A stretch of DNA of 64,000 nt from Ananas comosus (lineage: Eukaryota; Streptophyta; Magnoliopsida; Poales; Bromeliaceae). The stretch spans positions 1,516,149-1,580,148 of the forward strand of contig NC_033637.1 of the NCBI RefSeq assembly GCF_001540865.1, given 5' to 3'. Position 1 is the stretch's first letter. Each line of letters starts with the position of its first letter. The notes under the pieces are model-generated. The model did not search any database. It saw only the letters and a list, made by a program, of their open reading frames with translations, and was not told where the DNA came from. The translations under genes and the position numbers were made by a program. Below, in pieces: positions 27,048 through 40,300 of the stretch.

Positions 27048-28157
27048 TAACTCATACATATGGCTTTTATTCTTTTTTTTTTTCCTTCTTTTTTTTTTTT
27101 TTTGAAGGGGGATTTTCATGAATGTAATTAATCTGATCATGGGGCAATATATTTCGTTTCTCAAAATTCTCGCGGTTTATTTTTTTTTAAAAAAATAAGG
27201 TAATAATCTTTCCGCTTCGAACTTAGCTACAAAAATTGGAGATTCAAAATTTTACTTTTAATTTTTTAATTAAGTGTTATTTTATCCAGACATATGGACA
27301 TATATAAGTGTTTATTTGATACTATACTTTCTCAGTATTACCATGCTCGTCTCCAACATATATTTTAGTGTTGACCTTAGTTTTTAAATCTTTAGTTTTT
27401 GTAAATATCAAATTCATAAAGTGTATAAATTATTAATATTGATCAAATCCCTTCTTTTAATTAAATTAAAACTATATTAATCTGGTTGCTATATGCGGCG
27501 GAACCAATAGATGTTCGACACATGACTACTTTCATCCAAATTAATTAATCTTTCACAAAAGAAACTTGATTAAAATGAGTGATAGACGAAAAAACTTCAA
27601 ATTGTAAAAAAATTATGAGGGTGAGGATCAAATAAAAGTTCGCTAAAGGATTGAACCAACTATTCAAATAAAGCACTTAAGTTGACCCCATTAGACTCTA
27701 ACTAATATAAAGTAAATTATTTTAAAAATTTAACATATAGAACAAAAATTATTAGAGATAAAACATATGCATTAGCAGCCTGATTTAACAGATCTAATTT
27801 GTTTTTTTTTAAGACAAAGTAATATACTACCGTTTTGTTCATTCTTTTAAAAAATAAAATTTAAAAATGTAAAGTAATCATTTATCATTTGCATTAGGGA
27901 CGATAGGTAAGAGATCTAATTTGTTGATAAAATTTTTGTTCTCCTAACATTGTTGGTATATTATTTTCAATTTCCTAAAAAAAAAAGAAAAAGAGAACTT
28001 AAAATGGAGAAGCAGTTCCAATATTATGAGTTGGGTCAAATACGTGCTTTGATGGGTTGGGTGGTGCTCAAAACTTGCGCTGCACTTTTCACCTTCTTGG
28101 ACGGCCAAAAAGATGGGCAAAAACGTGACAAGTGTTTGTGTGTGAAGCTAAAAAGAC

Positions 28158-28210
<53 letters not shown>

Positions 28211-28786
28211 GTGGTTGGAGAGAGTTAGGTACTTAAAATTTGGAGTTGGGGCATGTGATGAGGAGTGTGAGAGAGAAAGAGAGAGAGAGTCTCTTTTGTC
28301 ACGGAGAGGAGTGTGGGGAAAACATGTGATATGTTTTTGGGTAGGTAAGAGTATGGCTAATAAAGAAAAGAGAAAAAAAAGAAGAAGAAGAAATAAAGAA
28401 GAAGAATAGGGATGAAGTGTGGGGACTGTGAGCATAGGAGGAGTTTTGGCTTTGGTTAGTTAATGGCCAGAGAGTGTCATGTGCTTGTGAGAGAGTGTGG
28501 GGGTTGGTGGGGCTAATTATTAGATTAATCATATTTAGACACCCCTAGTTTTGTAACCCCCCCGATTTCAAATGCACTTAATTCTTCAAATAATTTAGAG
28601 CTCCCGTATATAAAAAGCACCTCGTCGAGTGCTTATATAATATTTGCACCACCAATTTGTAAGTAGAGTTTACAGGATTTTAAAATATTTGCGACGTCGA
28701 TGTGTTAAATAGAAAAGACCAAACACCTCTAATATTATCATGGTTTGATGGTCGAGTTAGAAGGCAGAGTTGACCTCTGCCATTGA
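27048..28786. other. Spacer with (GA)n tracts
   Basis: Contains a (GA)n tract at about 28159-28205 and shorter GA and GAA runs to about 28410. AT-rich otherwise. No gene is recognised. Confidence 0.55.
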
Positions 28787-29043
28787 TTCACCGTTTGGTT
28801 AGGGGATAGGGATAGGAATAGGCCCTTATCTCCTCCTTTATATCCAAACACTAATTTTTTACCCGAGAATAGTAGTTCTCGGTTATCCCCACTAACACCT
28901 TCATTTTTTATATAAAACTATCTAAAATTGTTCTTATCCTCTGGAACAACCCAATTTTCATGCAAACGCTATTTTTCTTATCCCCATATTTGTACCTATT
29001 CCTATAATAGCTAGTTCTTGCTTATACCCAAACCAAACGGTAC
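28787..29043. mobile_element. MITE with CCGTTTGGTT termini
   Basis: Inverted ends CCGTTTGGTTAGG (left) and CCAAACCAAACGG (right) enclose about 230 bp with repeated GGATAGGGATAGG-like phrases and their complements. No ORF. Superfamily (Harbinger or hAT) is undecided because no clear target duplication was found. Confidence 0.6.
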
Positions 29044-29634
29044 CTAAAAGTATATATCTGGATGTCGGCAACCTAAAATGGCAACGCTAATAAACTCTTA
29101 CTTTTAGATACACTATTTATCGTATAAGTGGTTATTGTATGAATAAGACTTTTCTTCGATTGCATGAGAGCTCGCGTCTTTTATTTAGGGTGTTCGAGTG
29201 TCCATAAATTGCTTAAGTCAATAGTGCAGCTTTTCAAATATAGTGCTTTTAAAAAAGTGACGTTCAAATACTCTTGCTTGATTATTAAGATAACAAATGT
29301 TAGAAATATGGTACAATTTGGTTATTTGAATTTGAATATATAAAATGGCGTTAGCAAATAATAATTAAGGCAAAATTTCAAGGATGATGTAGAAACATCC
29401 TTGTTAATTTCGTACGCACTCGTAGGAAAGCCAAAATAAGGGTTTGCCTTTTTTTTTTCTGGGTTTTGGTTTTTTTCTCTTAAAGTTGAGAAAAAGAAAG
29501 GGACCTAAAAAGTGGGTTGGACTTGGGTCCATGTGGTACCAGAATCCTTGTCCCTTGGCCACCTCTTGGACCAAAACATTTGGTAATTAGGTTTCAATTA
29601 AAATAGGCTACCTACTAATTGGGTACTCTATGTT

Positions 29635-30178
29635 GAGTGAGGCTACTATGCTATCGAAAGCACGAAATCTTCCATGCTTCCAGCTCGTTTTCGATGTTGC
29701 GACTTTCGAATCGTCGATCAGCTCCGTTAAACTTGATCTAGAGTATTTGAAGTACCTAGAAAATAAATTTTATAATTTTACGATATCATTTGCCTAGTGA
29801 ACGAAGGGGCTCAAAATCAACGGCTGAAAATAAAAATCTTACAAAATGTAATAATATGACATTAAAATTTTAAATCAAAGATATTGACCTTGTTTTATAT
29901 AGTATAAAGAATTTTCTATCAAAATTTCACGTGATTCGGATATTTCTACACCGTTAAACTTGCAAACGGCTCACTACGGCCATTGAAATTTGTTGATTTT
30001 GAGCCCATTCGATCACTAGGCAAATGATATCGAAAAATAATAAAATTTATTTTCTAAGTACTCCAAATACTCTAGATCAAGTTTAACGGAGCCGATCGAC
30101 GATTCGAAAGTCGGAACATCGAAAACGAGCTAGAAGCACGGAAGGCTCCATGCTTCCGATAGCATAGTAGCCTCACTC
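29635..30178. mobile_element. 544-bp foldback MITE with 9-bp target duplication (Mutator-like)
   Basis: Begins GAGTGAGGCTACTATGC and ends with the exact complement GCATAGTAGCCTCACTC. The arms stay complementary for roughly 190 bp each (for example ACTTGATCTAGAGTATTTG against CAAATACTCTAGATCAAGT). The perfect 9-bp duplication CTCTATGTT flanks it (29626-29634, 30179-30187). No ORF. A 9-bp duplication points to Mutator-type transposition. Confidence 0.88.
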
Positions 30179-30251
30179 CTCTATGTTTATATAATGTCAA
30201 ATTAAAGAGGAAAATAAGATTGAGTTGGAATACTATCAGCAGCAAACAGGT

Positions 30252-30730
30252 TCCGTTGCCACCTATTTATTTTCGATGATGGACTCTCTAAATCGACGAT
30301 CGACATTATTGAACATGATTTATACCATCAGAAACATCTAGAAACAAAATTTTATATTTTTTCAACATTGTTCTCTTGTCCATCAAGTGGGCACAAAAAT
30401 AAATAGCTAAAAATAAATATTCTTTAAAAAGTGATGATAGGAGTTGTGTAATCAAGATCAACAGTATAGAGATTTTGTTATAAATAGCCAGTTTAAAAAC
30501 GTTTCTAATTAAAATTTAATTAAGTTGGACATCTTTACGCCGTTAAATGAGAAAACATTTTATATCGATTATTAAAATTATAAATTTTGAAATTCGTTGA
30601 TCATTAGGCTAATGATATCGAAAATATTTGAAATTTGGTTGCTATATACTTCAAATAGTATAGATCATATTCAACGATGCCGATCGTCGATTTGAATGCT
30701 CCATTATCGAAAGAAAAATGGTGGCAACGG
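30252..30730. mobile_element. Diverged foldback element related to the previous one
   Basis: The left arm CCGTTGCCACC pairs with right arm GGTGGCAACGG. Inside them AATCGACGATCGAC pairs imperfectly with GATCGTCGATTT. The inner order of motifs resembles the 544-bp element 70 bp upstream, but with many changes. No target duplication was resolved. Confidence 0.6.
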
Positions 30731-32358
30731 AGTGATTATTGAAATCAGAGATGCAACTAGATCGATCTTTGTTGCCAAATTTCATCAAAAGCAATAAAAA
30801 TAATAATAATACATTTGCTTACAGTGTATGCAGTAGTTTTAACTTTATGCAGAACTCACAACTCAAACAAATTTACAAAATAAAATAAAACATTTTCGTA
30901 TAGTGTATGCAGTACATAGTTTGAACTTCACGTAACACTCACATACTCGTGGATATTTGAAAATTTTTTTATCGAACTATAAGCTAAAAGCCTAAAACTA
31001 GTTTATTACGTGTTGGTAACAATTTACGGGGCATGCAAAAAACAAAGAAACGAGGGAAAAGTATACATTGCGTCGGTTGAGTTTTTGTCTAAGTTGTTTA
31101 TCCGTATTGGACACATACAAATTAATGCATGTGAAAGTAGGGTGAACCAATAATCAAGGATATAGATAACTCTCATTGCCAGCGACGCATTTGTCCTTTC
31201 ACTTTTATAGGTTCATGGAAGATACAAATGTAGTAGGATTGTATTCTTGAAAAAGCTATTGAAGTTATTTAAATAAAAAAAAGAAGAAGAAGAAGAAGAA
31301 ATCAAGTGCACCAAAGGTGGGCACACCTTTTTTCATTAATTTGTTTATGGTAGACAAAAGTTTGCCACAATTTGTGAATCTCTTGGCTAGTAAGGCGTTT
31401 AGAAAATATAGTTTGTATAGAGTATTCGTCACTTAATTACTTTGATATCAGATTTATTTTGATATCGGTTTTTTATAATAAAAACAAAAAAGATATAATT
31501 CGTCAGGTACGAAAACATAAAAAAGATCGAGAAAAAAAAAAATACAAAAATATTTACATAATTTGGCTACTGGCCTATATTTACAGACAAAGACGGAATG
31601 GATAAGAGTTTCATTATAATTAAAATGGTATACAAAATATGTCTCTTTTATAAAATTCTAGTCACAAAAAATGTACTCATACTTTTCCTCATCTGCCGCA
31701 TTAAATTAATAAAATAAAAAACTATTTATATATAATAGTAATTAAATTATACTATAACTAGAAATACAAATTCACTAATGCTATAAAAATCTTAATAAAA
31801 TTAGGCGTAATTAAAACTTAACTTAATAGAATAACAAAATGGAATAGGGTTAGAAAAAATTTGTAGTTTCAAAATTGGAAACATCTAACAGCTTGATTGT
31901 TTATAGTGCAACATCATCATTAATTCAAACAGAAAATTCTTATGAACAAACTATACATGGACTACTAAATTAAATACTTTGATTTAAAATTTTTAGTTTT
32001 GCTACTGAGATCATAGTTCCGGATCAGTTTTAGCTAGACGGGACAGGTGCTTAAAATAATAAAATAAAACAAAATAAAAAAGTAGAGCATCTGGTAAAAG
32101 TATATCTAATCCACCACAGCCCCTCATTAGATTTTTGGAATGTTGAGGGAGCTTATTCCTATTCCTATTTGACCATCAAATTGGACGGTGGAGTTGTCTA
32201 TTTCATGATTCACCATTATCCAAAATTATAAAAAAGGACAAAATAATACCACCCAAGCATTCCCCCTCTCCTCCTTGTCCACCAATGATTCAAAGTTGTT
32301 GGCCCCACCCTTGCACTCTACCAACTTGGGTAGATGATGCTGATCCATTGTTGGGTAC

Positions 32359-32396
<38 letters not shown>

Positions 32397-33022
32397 GAGA
32401 GAGAGAGAGAGCTAAGATAAAGGAGACATTGGTTGGTGGTAGTTGGTGGTTGGTAGCCAAATGACATCACCAAATGCAACTACCAATGCCTTCTTTTTTT
32501 TGCATTAATTCTTTCTTTGGCTCTGGCTTTGGCTTTTGATCTATGTGCTTTTACTTGCCTATTTGGATGTCCCTTTCAGCAGGGCTTTGATGAATGGGTG
32601 GGCTACAAGAAAAACCAAAAAAAAAAACAAGAAAATATGTGTATGTGGGGCTTAGCTTCTAGAAGCCCCCCCAAAAAAACCCCACTCAGTTAAGGCTTTC
32701 CTAAGACTTTGATGTGACTTTTGCTTTATTAGGCCGGAAACCATCTACGTCGAACAGTTTAAGTAAACCCATATAGAGGGGTAATTTCACACTACTGCTC
32801 TTTCCATAGCTTGTTGGGGTGGTACTTTATATGACTCCAAAAAGTGCTTTTGTTTCTCTCTTTTGCAATGTTATGTGTGGTGAGGGATCGCTTTGTGAGT
32901 TTTTTTTTTTTTTTTTTTTTTTTTTCCTGAAGTTCCTCGCCTACCTTCTTTCGACCTAACATCATGTACTAATGCACATCACATTTTAATGATCTTTAGA
33001 TTGGATTAAATGTGGCCTCACC

Positions 33023-33059
<37 letters not shown>

Positions 33060-33263
33060 AACAAACAACATGTGTGCATCTAATGAGGTGCTTGTCCTTC
33101 TCTTCACCATTTTAGTGTTTGGGTTGTTGGGTATTTTAGGACATTTAAATGTACTTTTCGATTCGTAAAAATAGGAGTTTTAACCATTTACCAATTAATA
33201 AGCTTTTGCTTCTGCTTCAGCCAAAGACATGTTGGATTAATTTTAATGGAAATGGGATTGATG
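30731..33263. other. Spacer with GA/CT microsatellites
   Basis: No gene. It contains (GA)n at 32361-32411, a poly-T run at about 32900-32926 and (CT)n at about 33026-33056. Confidence 0.55.
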
Positions 33264-33812
33264 CGTGAGACCCCAAATAGTTCTGTTTGTAAAATATAAT
33301 ATGGTTAAATATTGTTAATTCGGCTTTAACATTTTTTGCGGTGGTTAAACTCAAAAGATTAAGAGAGTTAAATGTGTTAGAACTGGAGTAGTCCTAAAAT
33401 GTATGACTTTTTAAAAAAATTAGGGCATCACAGTTGGTATCAGAGTTAATCACTAATCGAAAGTGTGATATGAGTCTCGGCGGAGCCAGATTATACAGTG
33501 AGGAGAGCGAGACTCTCATTCTAATAACTATTGTGGGTAGAATGTGACTCTCTCATAAAGATCGATTAAGGCTAAACATCATCTGGTATTTGTGAATTTG
33601 AGCCAGACGAAAATATCAGGACTAAAAGTAAGAAGAATGTGAGACCCCGAATAGTTTTATATAAGATATAATAGAGTTAAAATTTTTAGCACGATTAATT
33701 ATAGCATTTTGGACGGTATTTGAGCTCAAAAGGCTAATAGAGTTAAGTGCACATGTTAGGGTTAGAGTACAGTTCCATGATGGGTGACCCCCGGAAAATT
33801 TGGGGCGTCACA
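33264..33812 (+). mobile_element. TRIM retrotransposon (terminal-repeat retrotransposon in miniature)
   Basis: Two direct LTRs, 33264-33432 and 33638-33812, share the start (T/C)GTGAGACCCC and the end GGC(A/G)TCACA and look about 70% alike by eye. Two bases after the first LTR is TGGTATCAGAG, the primer-binding site for initiator tRNA-Met. A purine-rich AAAAGTAAGAAGAA lies just before the second LTR. The internal part is only 205 bp with no ORF. A 5-bp duplication TGATG flanks the element (33259-33263, 33813-33817). Confidence 0.88.
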
Positions 33813-33817
33813 TGATG

Positions 33818-36800
33818 CTTTTCTTAATTGCAATTCTCTGGAATTGCATTGGAGCTTAGGATGATCTGTTCGAGTAACTCCTGCTTCTACTTCTCCCAAC
33901 CACAATCTCAACATAAGTATTATTATTTTTATTATTATTATTATGAACATTAAAAAGCAAAAATTTTAATGCAACTGTTTTATTCCATATAGAAAGAATA
34001 TATTAATTGGATACACTTTAATATAGCAAGCTTTTTCTAATAATCGTATTGTGATAATATTTTATCAAATAATACTGCAAAAATTTTATCCTACTACGTA
34101 CGTACCAAGCCATTGAATTTCCAACCTAAAAGTTAGGTGAGCTTCATGGGAAGATAAGAAGAGTACTGGCTTGTAGTGTGTTGGCCGGAAATGTGCATTG
34201 AATGAGTTGATTCCCCAAGAATCATCTATGTTTGGTTTAGAATTAGACTCTTGAGTATGCATTGCCTTGAGTAACTCTCCTAGCTTGTCTTTTTCCAACA
34301 ATCAAAGCCCTAATTACCGGGCAAAAAAGCATGTCTTCAATCTAACCCTTTCACATGCATGCATCTATCTATTGTTGGAGTCTACTATTCACCTTTTTTT
34401 TTAACTAACTCTTGACTAATCCACACAGAAGATTCCAAATCCTTCCAAATTACTACGACAATAATGCGACAAAAATAACTATTAGCTACGAATTTAAGCA
34501 AACTCCCTGTGGAACACAAATTTTTGTATAAAACTACCACATTGTTGACGCTATCAGACCTTTGTAGTAACATAGCAGTGAGTGTGTTTTCTTTTGTTGA
34601 ACTCTAAGACGGAAGTGTGGTTTGCGGTAAAATCAGAAGAATCGTTAATTATTTTGAACCGCACAGTTGAAGTCTTCACTTCACTCTGACCAGAGTATGG
34701 TCTATTTTACAATCACAGAGTCTCTGCATGAACGCAAGCCACCGTGTCGGGTCGCCTTTCGAGTGATGTGGAGTTCACGTAACTCACCAGAATTTTGAGG
34801 TTATACTAGCTAGAAATTAATGACTCCTAGCTTGTAAGCTAAAACAAACAAGAAAATTGTTTATTAGTCAACAAACCTTGTCAACATAGAAGGTCTATTT
34901 GGTCCAATTAGTTAATAAACTCAAAAATTACTTACTAAAAGCTCTTGCCAAAGTACGTGCTATATATTGTTCCCGAAACTCGAACTCCTGCTATGATACA
35001 AAATAATTATTATTTTTCTAAAAACTCAAGCTATTAGAAAACAACGCTTTAATTAATTTTTATATTCAATACCACAAATGGTATATATCCTAACTCTTTT
35101 TGCTTCCTATCATCGTAGATATTTGATTTTTTTGTTTTAGCCAACGAGTTCTCGTACGTGCTGTTATTTCTTGCAATAAACGAAGGAACTGTTTCATAAA
35201 CAAAGTCGTGCACTCAAGAAGGCTCACTAAAAAGATACTACCGTAAAAGCATGCATGGGCTCCAATGTACGTGGAGCACTATAACCCTGTGAAAGTAAGA
35301 TGACGAGCACTATGGCCCTGTGAAAGTAAAGATTCTGTCGACAAGATGCCCCAACACTAGTTTGACCATCTCCCACCTAGCTAGCTTTTGACCTCGATCG
35401 AGCACTCAACTTTGTGCACGCGTGTGGCGCACACGAGTGCACAAAAGGTGTATATATTCTCGTGGAAGGTCAAAATTCGAAGAACATATATATAGATATT
35501 GGATATTTATCCTATGTGCTTGAGACGTTGTTAGGTATCCCGAAAAGTTATATCTTTATCATAGATTATAAGGAATCCAATTCCCAAGTGGGCATAAATT
35601 TATATATGGTGGGATTTGATGTAGGATAAGGGATGATGTAAACACTAATAGCTTTACCTAACACAAAAAATGGGTGGCATTGTTTTAATTGCTAAAATTT
35701 CACCATCACATCATTTGATGAAATGGGAAACCATTCTAAAAGTGGCAGGTTTAATGGAGAGAGTGCTTATGCTTTTTATCATGACATCGCCAAACCCTAC
35801 AACTTAGAGAAAGTAGGGGGAAGGGAGTGGGATTTACCTAATGATGTAGTACTAATTTAAATGCAAAATAAACTTTAATTTTGGAGTTTTTAATTAGTTG
35901 TGAGACTAATAAGCTCATTTCAGCTTTTCTCAACAGTAAATTTTTGTTTTCTTAGTCTTTTATCAGTTGCCTTACACCTGCTTTTACTTATATTTATTTG
36001 AAAAACCTTCAAAATCTCAAATATTCACATTTGGGAGAATATCTTTCGTACATTATTATGTATATCTAATTTTAATGTGCAATTCGATCAAATATGGAGG
36101 TTTTTAAATAGGATGTAACAGAAAAAAGCTTTCCCTGAGACATGGGCTCCCACCGAACCTCGTGTTCTTGGGCCCATTTAGGCCCAAATAATGCGAGATG
36201 TTTATTTTAGGCCGGGCCCAATCTAAGGTTTTTGGTTGGAAATAGTGCGCAATAAGTTAGCGCCCGTTTGAGTAACTTGTTGGGCCTAATTTATCGGGGT
36301 GCGAGCCTAAGTTCCCTAAGTTTTAATTGGATCACGGCCCAAAATATGACCCTACACCTCTCATATAACAATGTAAACAAATCTAATTCCAATTTCGTTA
36401 AATTATGTGTAATTGAACAAACAAACAAATTTGCCCACAAACTAGATTCATTACAGTTTATATGGTATAATTTAAAATTTATTACAGCCGTGTTTTAGAT
36501 TGAAATGACTCATAAGCAAAATCGTAAAGCAACGAGAGCTTATACTTGAAGGCTTTAACCAAAATAAACAAGTGAAAATTAAAGCAACAACCAATAAATT
36601 GTATTTTGCAATTTATAATTTCTTTACAAATATTTGTTTGTTTATGAATAGACTAAATAGAGTAATATTCAGACACTTAAAAATCATGAATTGTTATTTT
36701 TTTTATTATATATTTAGTATAAAGTACAAAGTTACTTAGCAACCTACTTAAAGGTAACCAAACTATGACTTAGTTTAATATTGAGGTCTATCTGATGTTG

Positions 36801-37306
36801 TTAAATAAAATAGAGTTAGAAAAAAAATATATAAGAATATACTTCTGCGTTATCCGATGGAACCACAAAAAATATATTATAATCAACTCATTGCAATATA
36901 CGAAACGTAATGTTATATATGAAAACAAATAAGATAATTTTTTATCGTACATTCTCATCTTACGTAACGTAATCTTCTCGTAATTCTAACCAAAGCCTAA
37001 TTATTTTTGGTCAACGCACGTTGGAGCAACTGGAAACACCAATTCAAATTCGAAAAAGAAAAAAGGAGCTTATAATTTCAAAAGGCGAAAAAATTGGGGA
37101 AAAAAATCGTGCGAAACTTTTTGTAGCATTAATTATCACTAACCGGGTTTAATTAATTAAATCAATTAATGGATTAATAATAGCAGTAATTACCTCTTTC
37201 TTTAATCGTCATCTACACCGCGGCCGAGGTCGCGGTTCCCCGATCCGAAACCCTACTCCTCTCCGAGAGAAGCGATCGAAATCGATCGAAGGGGAAGCGC
37301 CTCGCG
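33818..37306. other. Spacer and upstream region of TMN1
   Basis: No gene. A tandem pair of about 31-bp units (GAGCACTATAACCCTGTGAA / GAGCACTATGGCCCTGTGAA) lies at about 35273-35332. A cluster of GGCCC motifs lies at 36160-36345. The last 100 bp before 37307 turn GC-rich and should contain the 5' UTR. Confidence 0.5.
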
Positions 37307-40300
37307 ATGCTCTCCGTCGCCGTCCTCCTCGTCCTCCTCCTCCCCCTTCCGTTCGCCTCGGCTTCGGAGCACAACCACCGGGTACGCTTTCCCAACCCTA
37401 GATCGCTCTTACCGAGGCTCACCTCCCAACCTCGACCTAGGGTTGATTTTTCGTCTCAGTTGCCACGGATCAGTGAGTTATCTGTTAGATCGTTAACTGA
37501 CGATGTTGCGTTCGTGACTTGGCGTTCATATGTTGATTTGGTGGGACTATGTGTTTGCTTTAGATTGGTTCGGATCTGGGTTGGACCTTGTGATTAGGTT
37601 TTTTCCACGGAATTTGATGTTGAGGATAAAAATCCCGTCTTTTTTTGTTGGGTGGTTGTAAGTGGACTGTTTGTTATCATCAACAAAAAGTTCCATTTTT
37701 ATCAGAAATGATTTCTCTTTCATAGTCTTTGTAGTATTTCAAAATTGTTTCGTAAGAATCTAATTGAACTATATTGCAGAAGCAACTGTTGTTACATGCC
37801 ATTTTAAGATACCGTTCCTTGTAGTTGACATTTAACTCAATCTGTGAAATTTTGCACTTTGTTAGTGTCTATCAACATATATAGTTTGAGAACCGTGTTA
37901 ATTCTCTGCATCATTATTATTATTACTAAGTTGGCAACAAGTAGGTGGGCAATTGTGCTGAGGAGACCTACCTGCATTCTTCTGGAAATGTGGACTTGTA
38001 GGAGCTACATCCTTCCACAGAAATTGTATCGGTCATACTCTGTTTTAATCAATGTAAACATGCATTGCCATTTTAGGTTATACGATGAATAATGCCCGGC
38101 ACATCTTACCATTGAACCTGCATGCTTTATGCCCTTCATCGTCGTGCTGTTTCAAATAAAAAGAACAAAAAAAAAGAGATGGATTTGAAGATGTAAACCT
38201 AAGAATTTGATGGGTTTACAGTGTATTTTCCAAGCTCTGATTGAGAGCGACAGCTGCAGTTTGACAGTTGGAGTGCCTGCATATTCACATTTGATTGCTT
38301 TTATAGCTAAACGTGCATATCAAAGTTGTGGGCTCAGTCTGCAACACACTCATTGAGCTTCTCTTCAGTGAAGATCTATATACCTTGATGCTTATGAACA
38401 CATTTGGAATCTGAATAGATCTAGGGATCCCCTTTTTTTTAGATTTGTAACTGCAGAAACTTTACACAAAGAAAAGTGAGCTTTGTGTCAGTAATTTCTT
38501 TTCTCCACAGTGTATTAGATGGGAAATTTCGGATAGAAAAAATACGTATTATGCGATATCTTCTATAGATAAAAATTGTTATTTTTAAATTTCCTCATCC
38601 CTCCGAGCCATCATCCTTTCCCTTCATGTTCTGCGCACAAACATTGAGAAGATATATCATATATGGTGTCAATCTCGGTTGAATCTTTACTTTGTTATAT
38701 ATTTTACATATGCAGTACCAACCTGATGAGCCGGTCACTCTCTGGGTGAACAAGGTTGGTCCCTATAATAATCCTCAGGAAACATACAATTACTACATCC
38801 TTCCATTTTGCAAGACATCAGAAAATCCCGCCCACAAATGGGGTGGGCTTGGAGAGGTTCTGGGTGGAAATGAATTGATTGACAGTCAAATTGAGATAAA
38901 ATTTCAAAGTATGTAGACCTTGCTCTATGCACTTTTCGTCTTGCTATGATTATTGCTTGGGGAGGGATACCAGACCATGGTTTTTGGGTAGCATTATTCT
39001 TGTTTCCTTGCAAACTAAATATCTGAAGACTTATTTTTGTAAGGTGATGTTGAGAAGGGATCCATTTGTACAATTGAACTTGATGCTATGAAGGCTATGG
39101 ATTTCACAGATGCTATTGAGAGCTCGTATTGGTTTGAATTTTTCATAGGTATGTCATTAACATATTCTGAATTACAGTATTGACTTTTTTGTGGATGTTT
39201 GAGATAGTGTTTGTATGAACAATTCTCTCTGACATACTTATATATCGTGGTGGCTGTCCATTTCTTTCAATCTTGCCGTGGTGATGACCAAGATGATTTG
39301 CCTTTATGGGGTATGCATCTGTAGAAGTTTCATGCCTTATGCTGTTCTCTAGTTTTCCTTTTGAGTTGTTGTTACTGAGTGTTCTGGTCTCTATGTACTT
39401 CCAACAGGGTTTGTTGGAGAGACTGACAGAAACAATGAAAATAAGCATTTCCTTTTTACACACAAGAACATTTTTATTAGATACAATGGGAATCAGGTCA
39501 GTGCTTTTAAACGTTTTGCTGAATTGTACTCTTTTCCTAGAACATGTAGGATATTCACCTCAGTGTTATTATCTTACTGCAGATTATTCATGTTAATCTC
39601 ACTCAAGAAAGTCCTAAGCTTTTGGAAGTGGGTAAAACATTGGACATGACTTATTCTGTGAAATGGTTGCCTACAAACGTAACATTTGCACGCCGTTTTG
39701 ATGTTTACTTGGACTATCCTTTCTTTGAGCATCAGGTAATGCATTTCAAACATCTAAGCAACAACTTGACTCGATACACCACAGGAAACCTTTGCTGATA
39801 CTTCTTTGCATAACTTATTTTGTTATTCTCTTTAATTATCTTAAGTATCTCTGCCTTCTAAAAGGACTGCCCTGACTAAGTGAAATTTACCAAGTACAGA
39901 TTCACTGGTTCTCCATCTTCAATTCTTTCATGATGGTTATTTTTCTGACTGGCCTGGTATCGATGATATTGATGCGGACACTGAGAAATGATTATGCGAA
40001 ATATGCTCGTGAGGAAGATGATCTGGAGACCCTGGTGACCATCTGTAAAACTTTCAATATCTTTAAATTTTATACGTTTATAGTGAAAATTCTTAGGCTA
40101 TATAGCTGTGTCATTTCACTTTTTCAGGAGAGAGATGTAAGTGAGGAATCTGGATGGAAGCTTGTTCATGGAGACGTCTTTCGACCTGCTCGTAACTTAG
40201 TCCTCCTTTCATCTCTTGTTGGTATTGGCACTCAGCTGGCAACCCTTGTTCTTCTCGTTATTTTGTTGGCAATCGTTGGAATGCTGTATATCGGGTATGT

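Noticed and set aside
28157..28435. GA-repeat region considered as a microRNA precursor
   Set aside because: Only low-complexity GA/CT; no known plant miRNA sequence or stem was found.
32130..32170. Sequence loosely resembling miR159/miR319
   Set aside because: Too many mismatches and no complementary star arm nearby.
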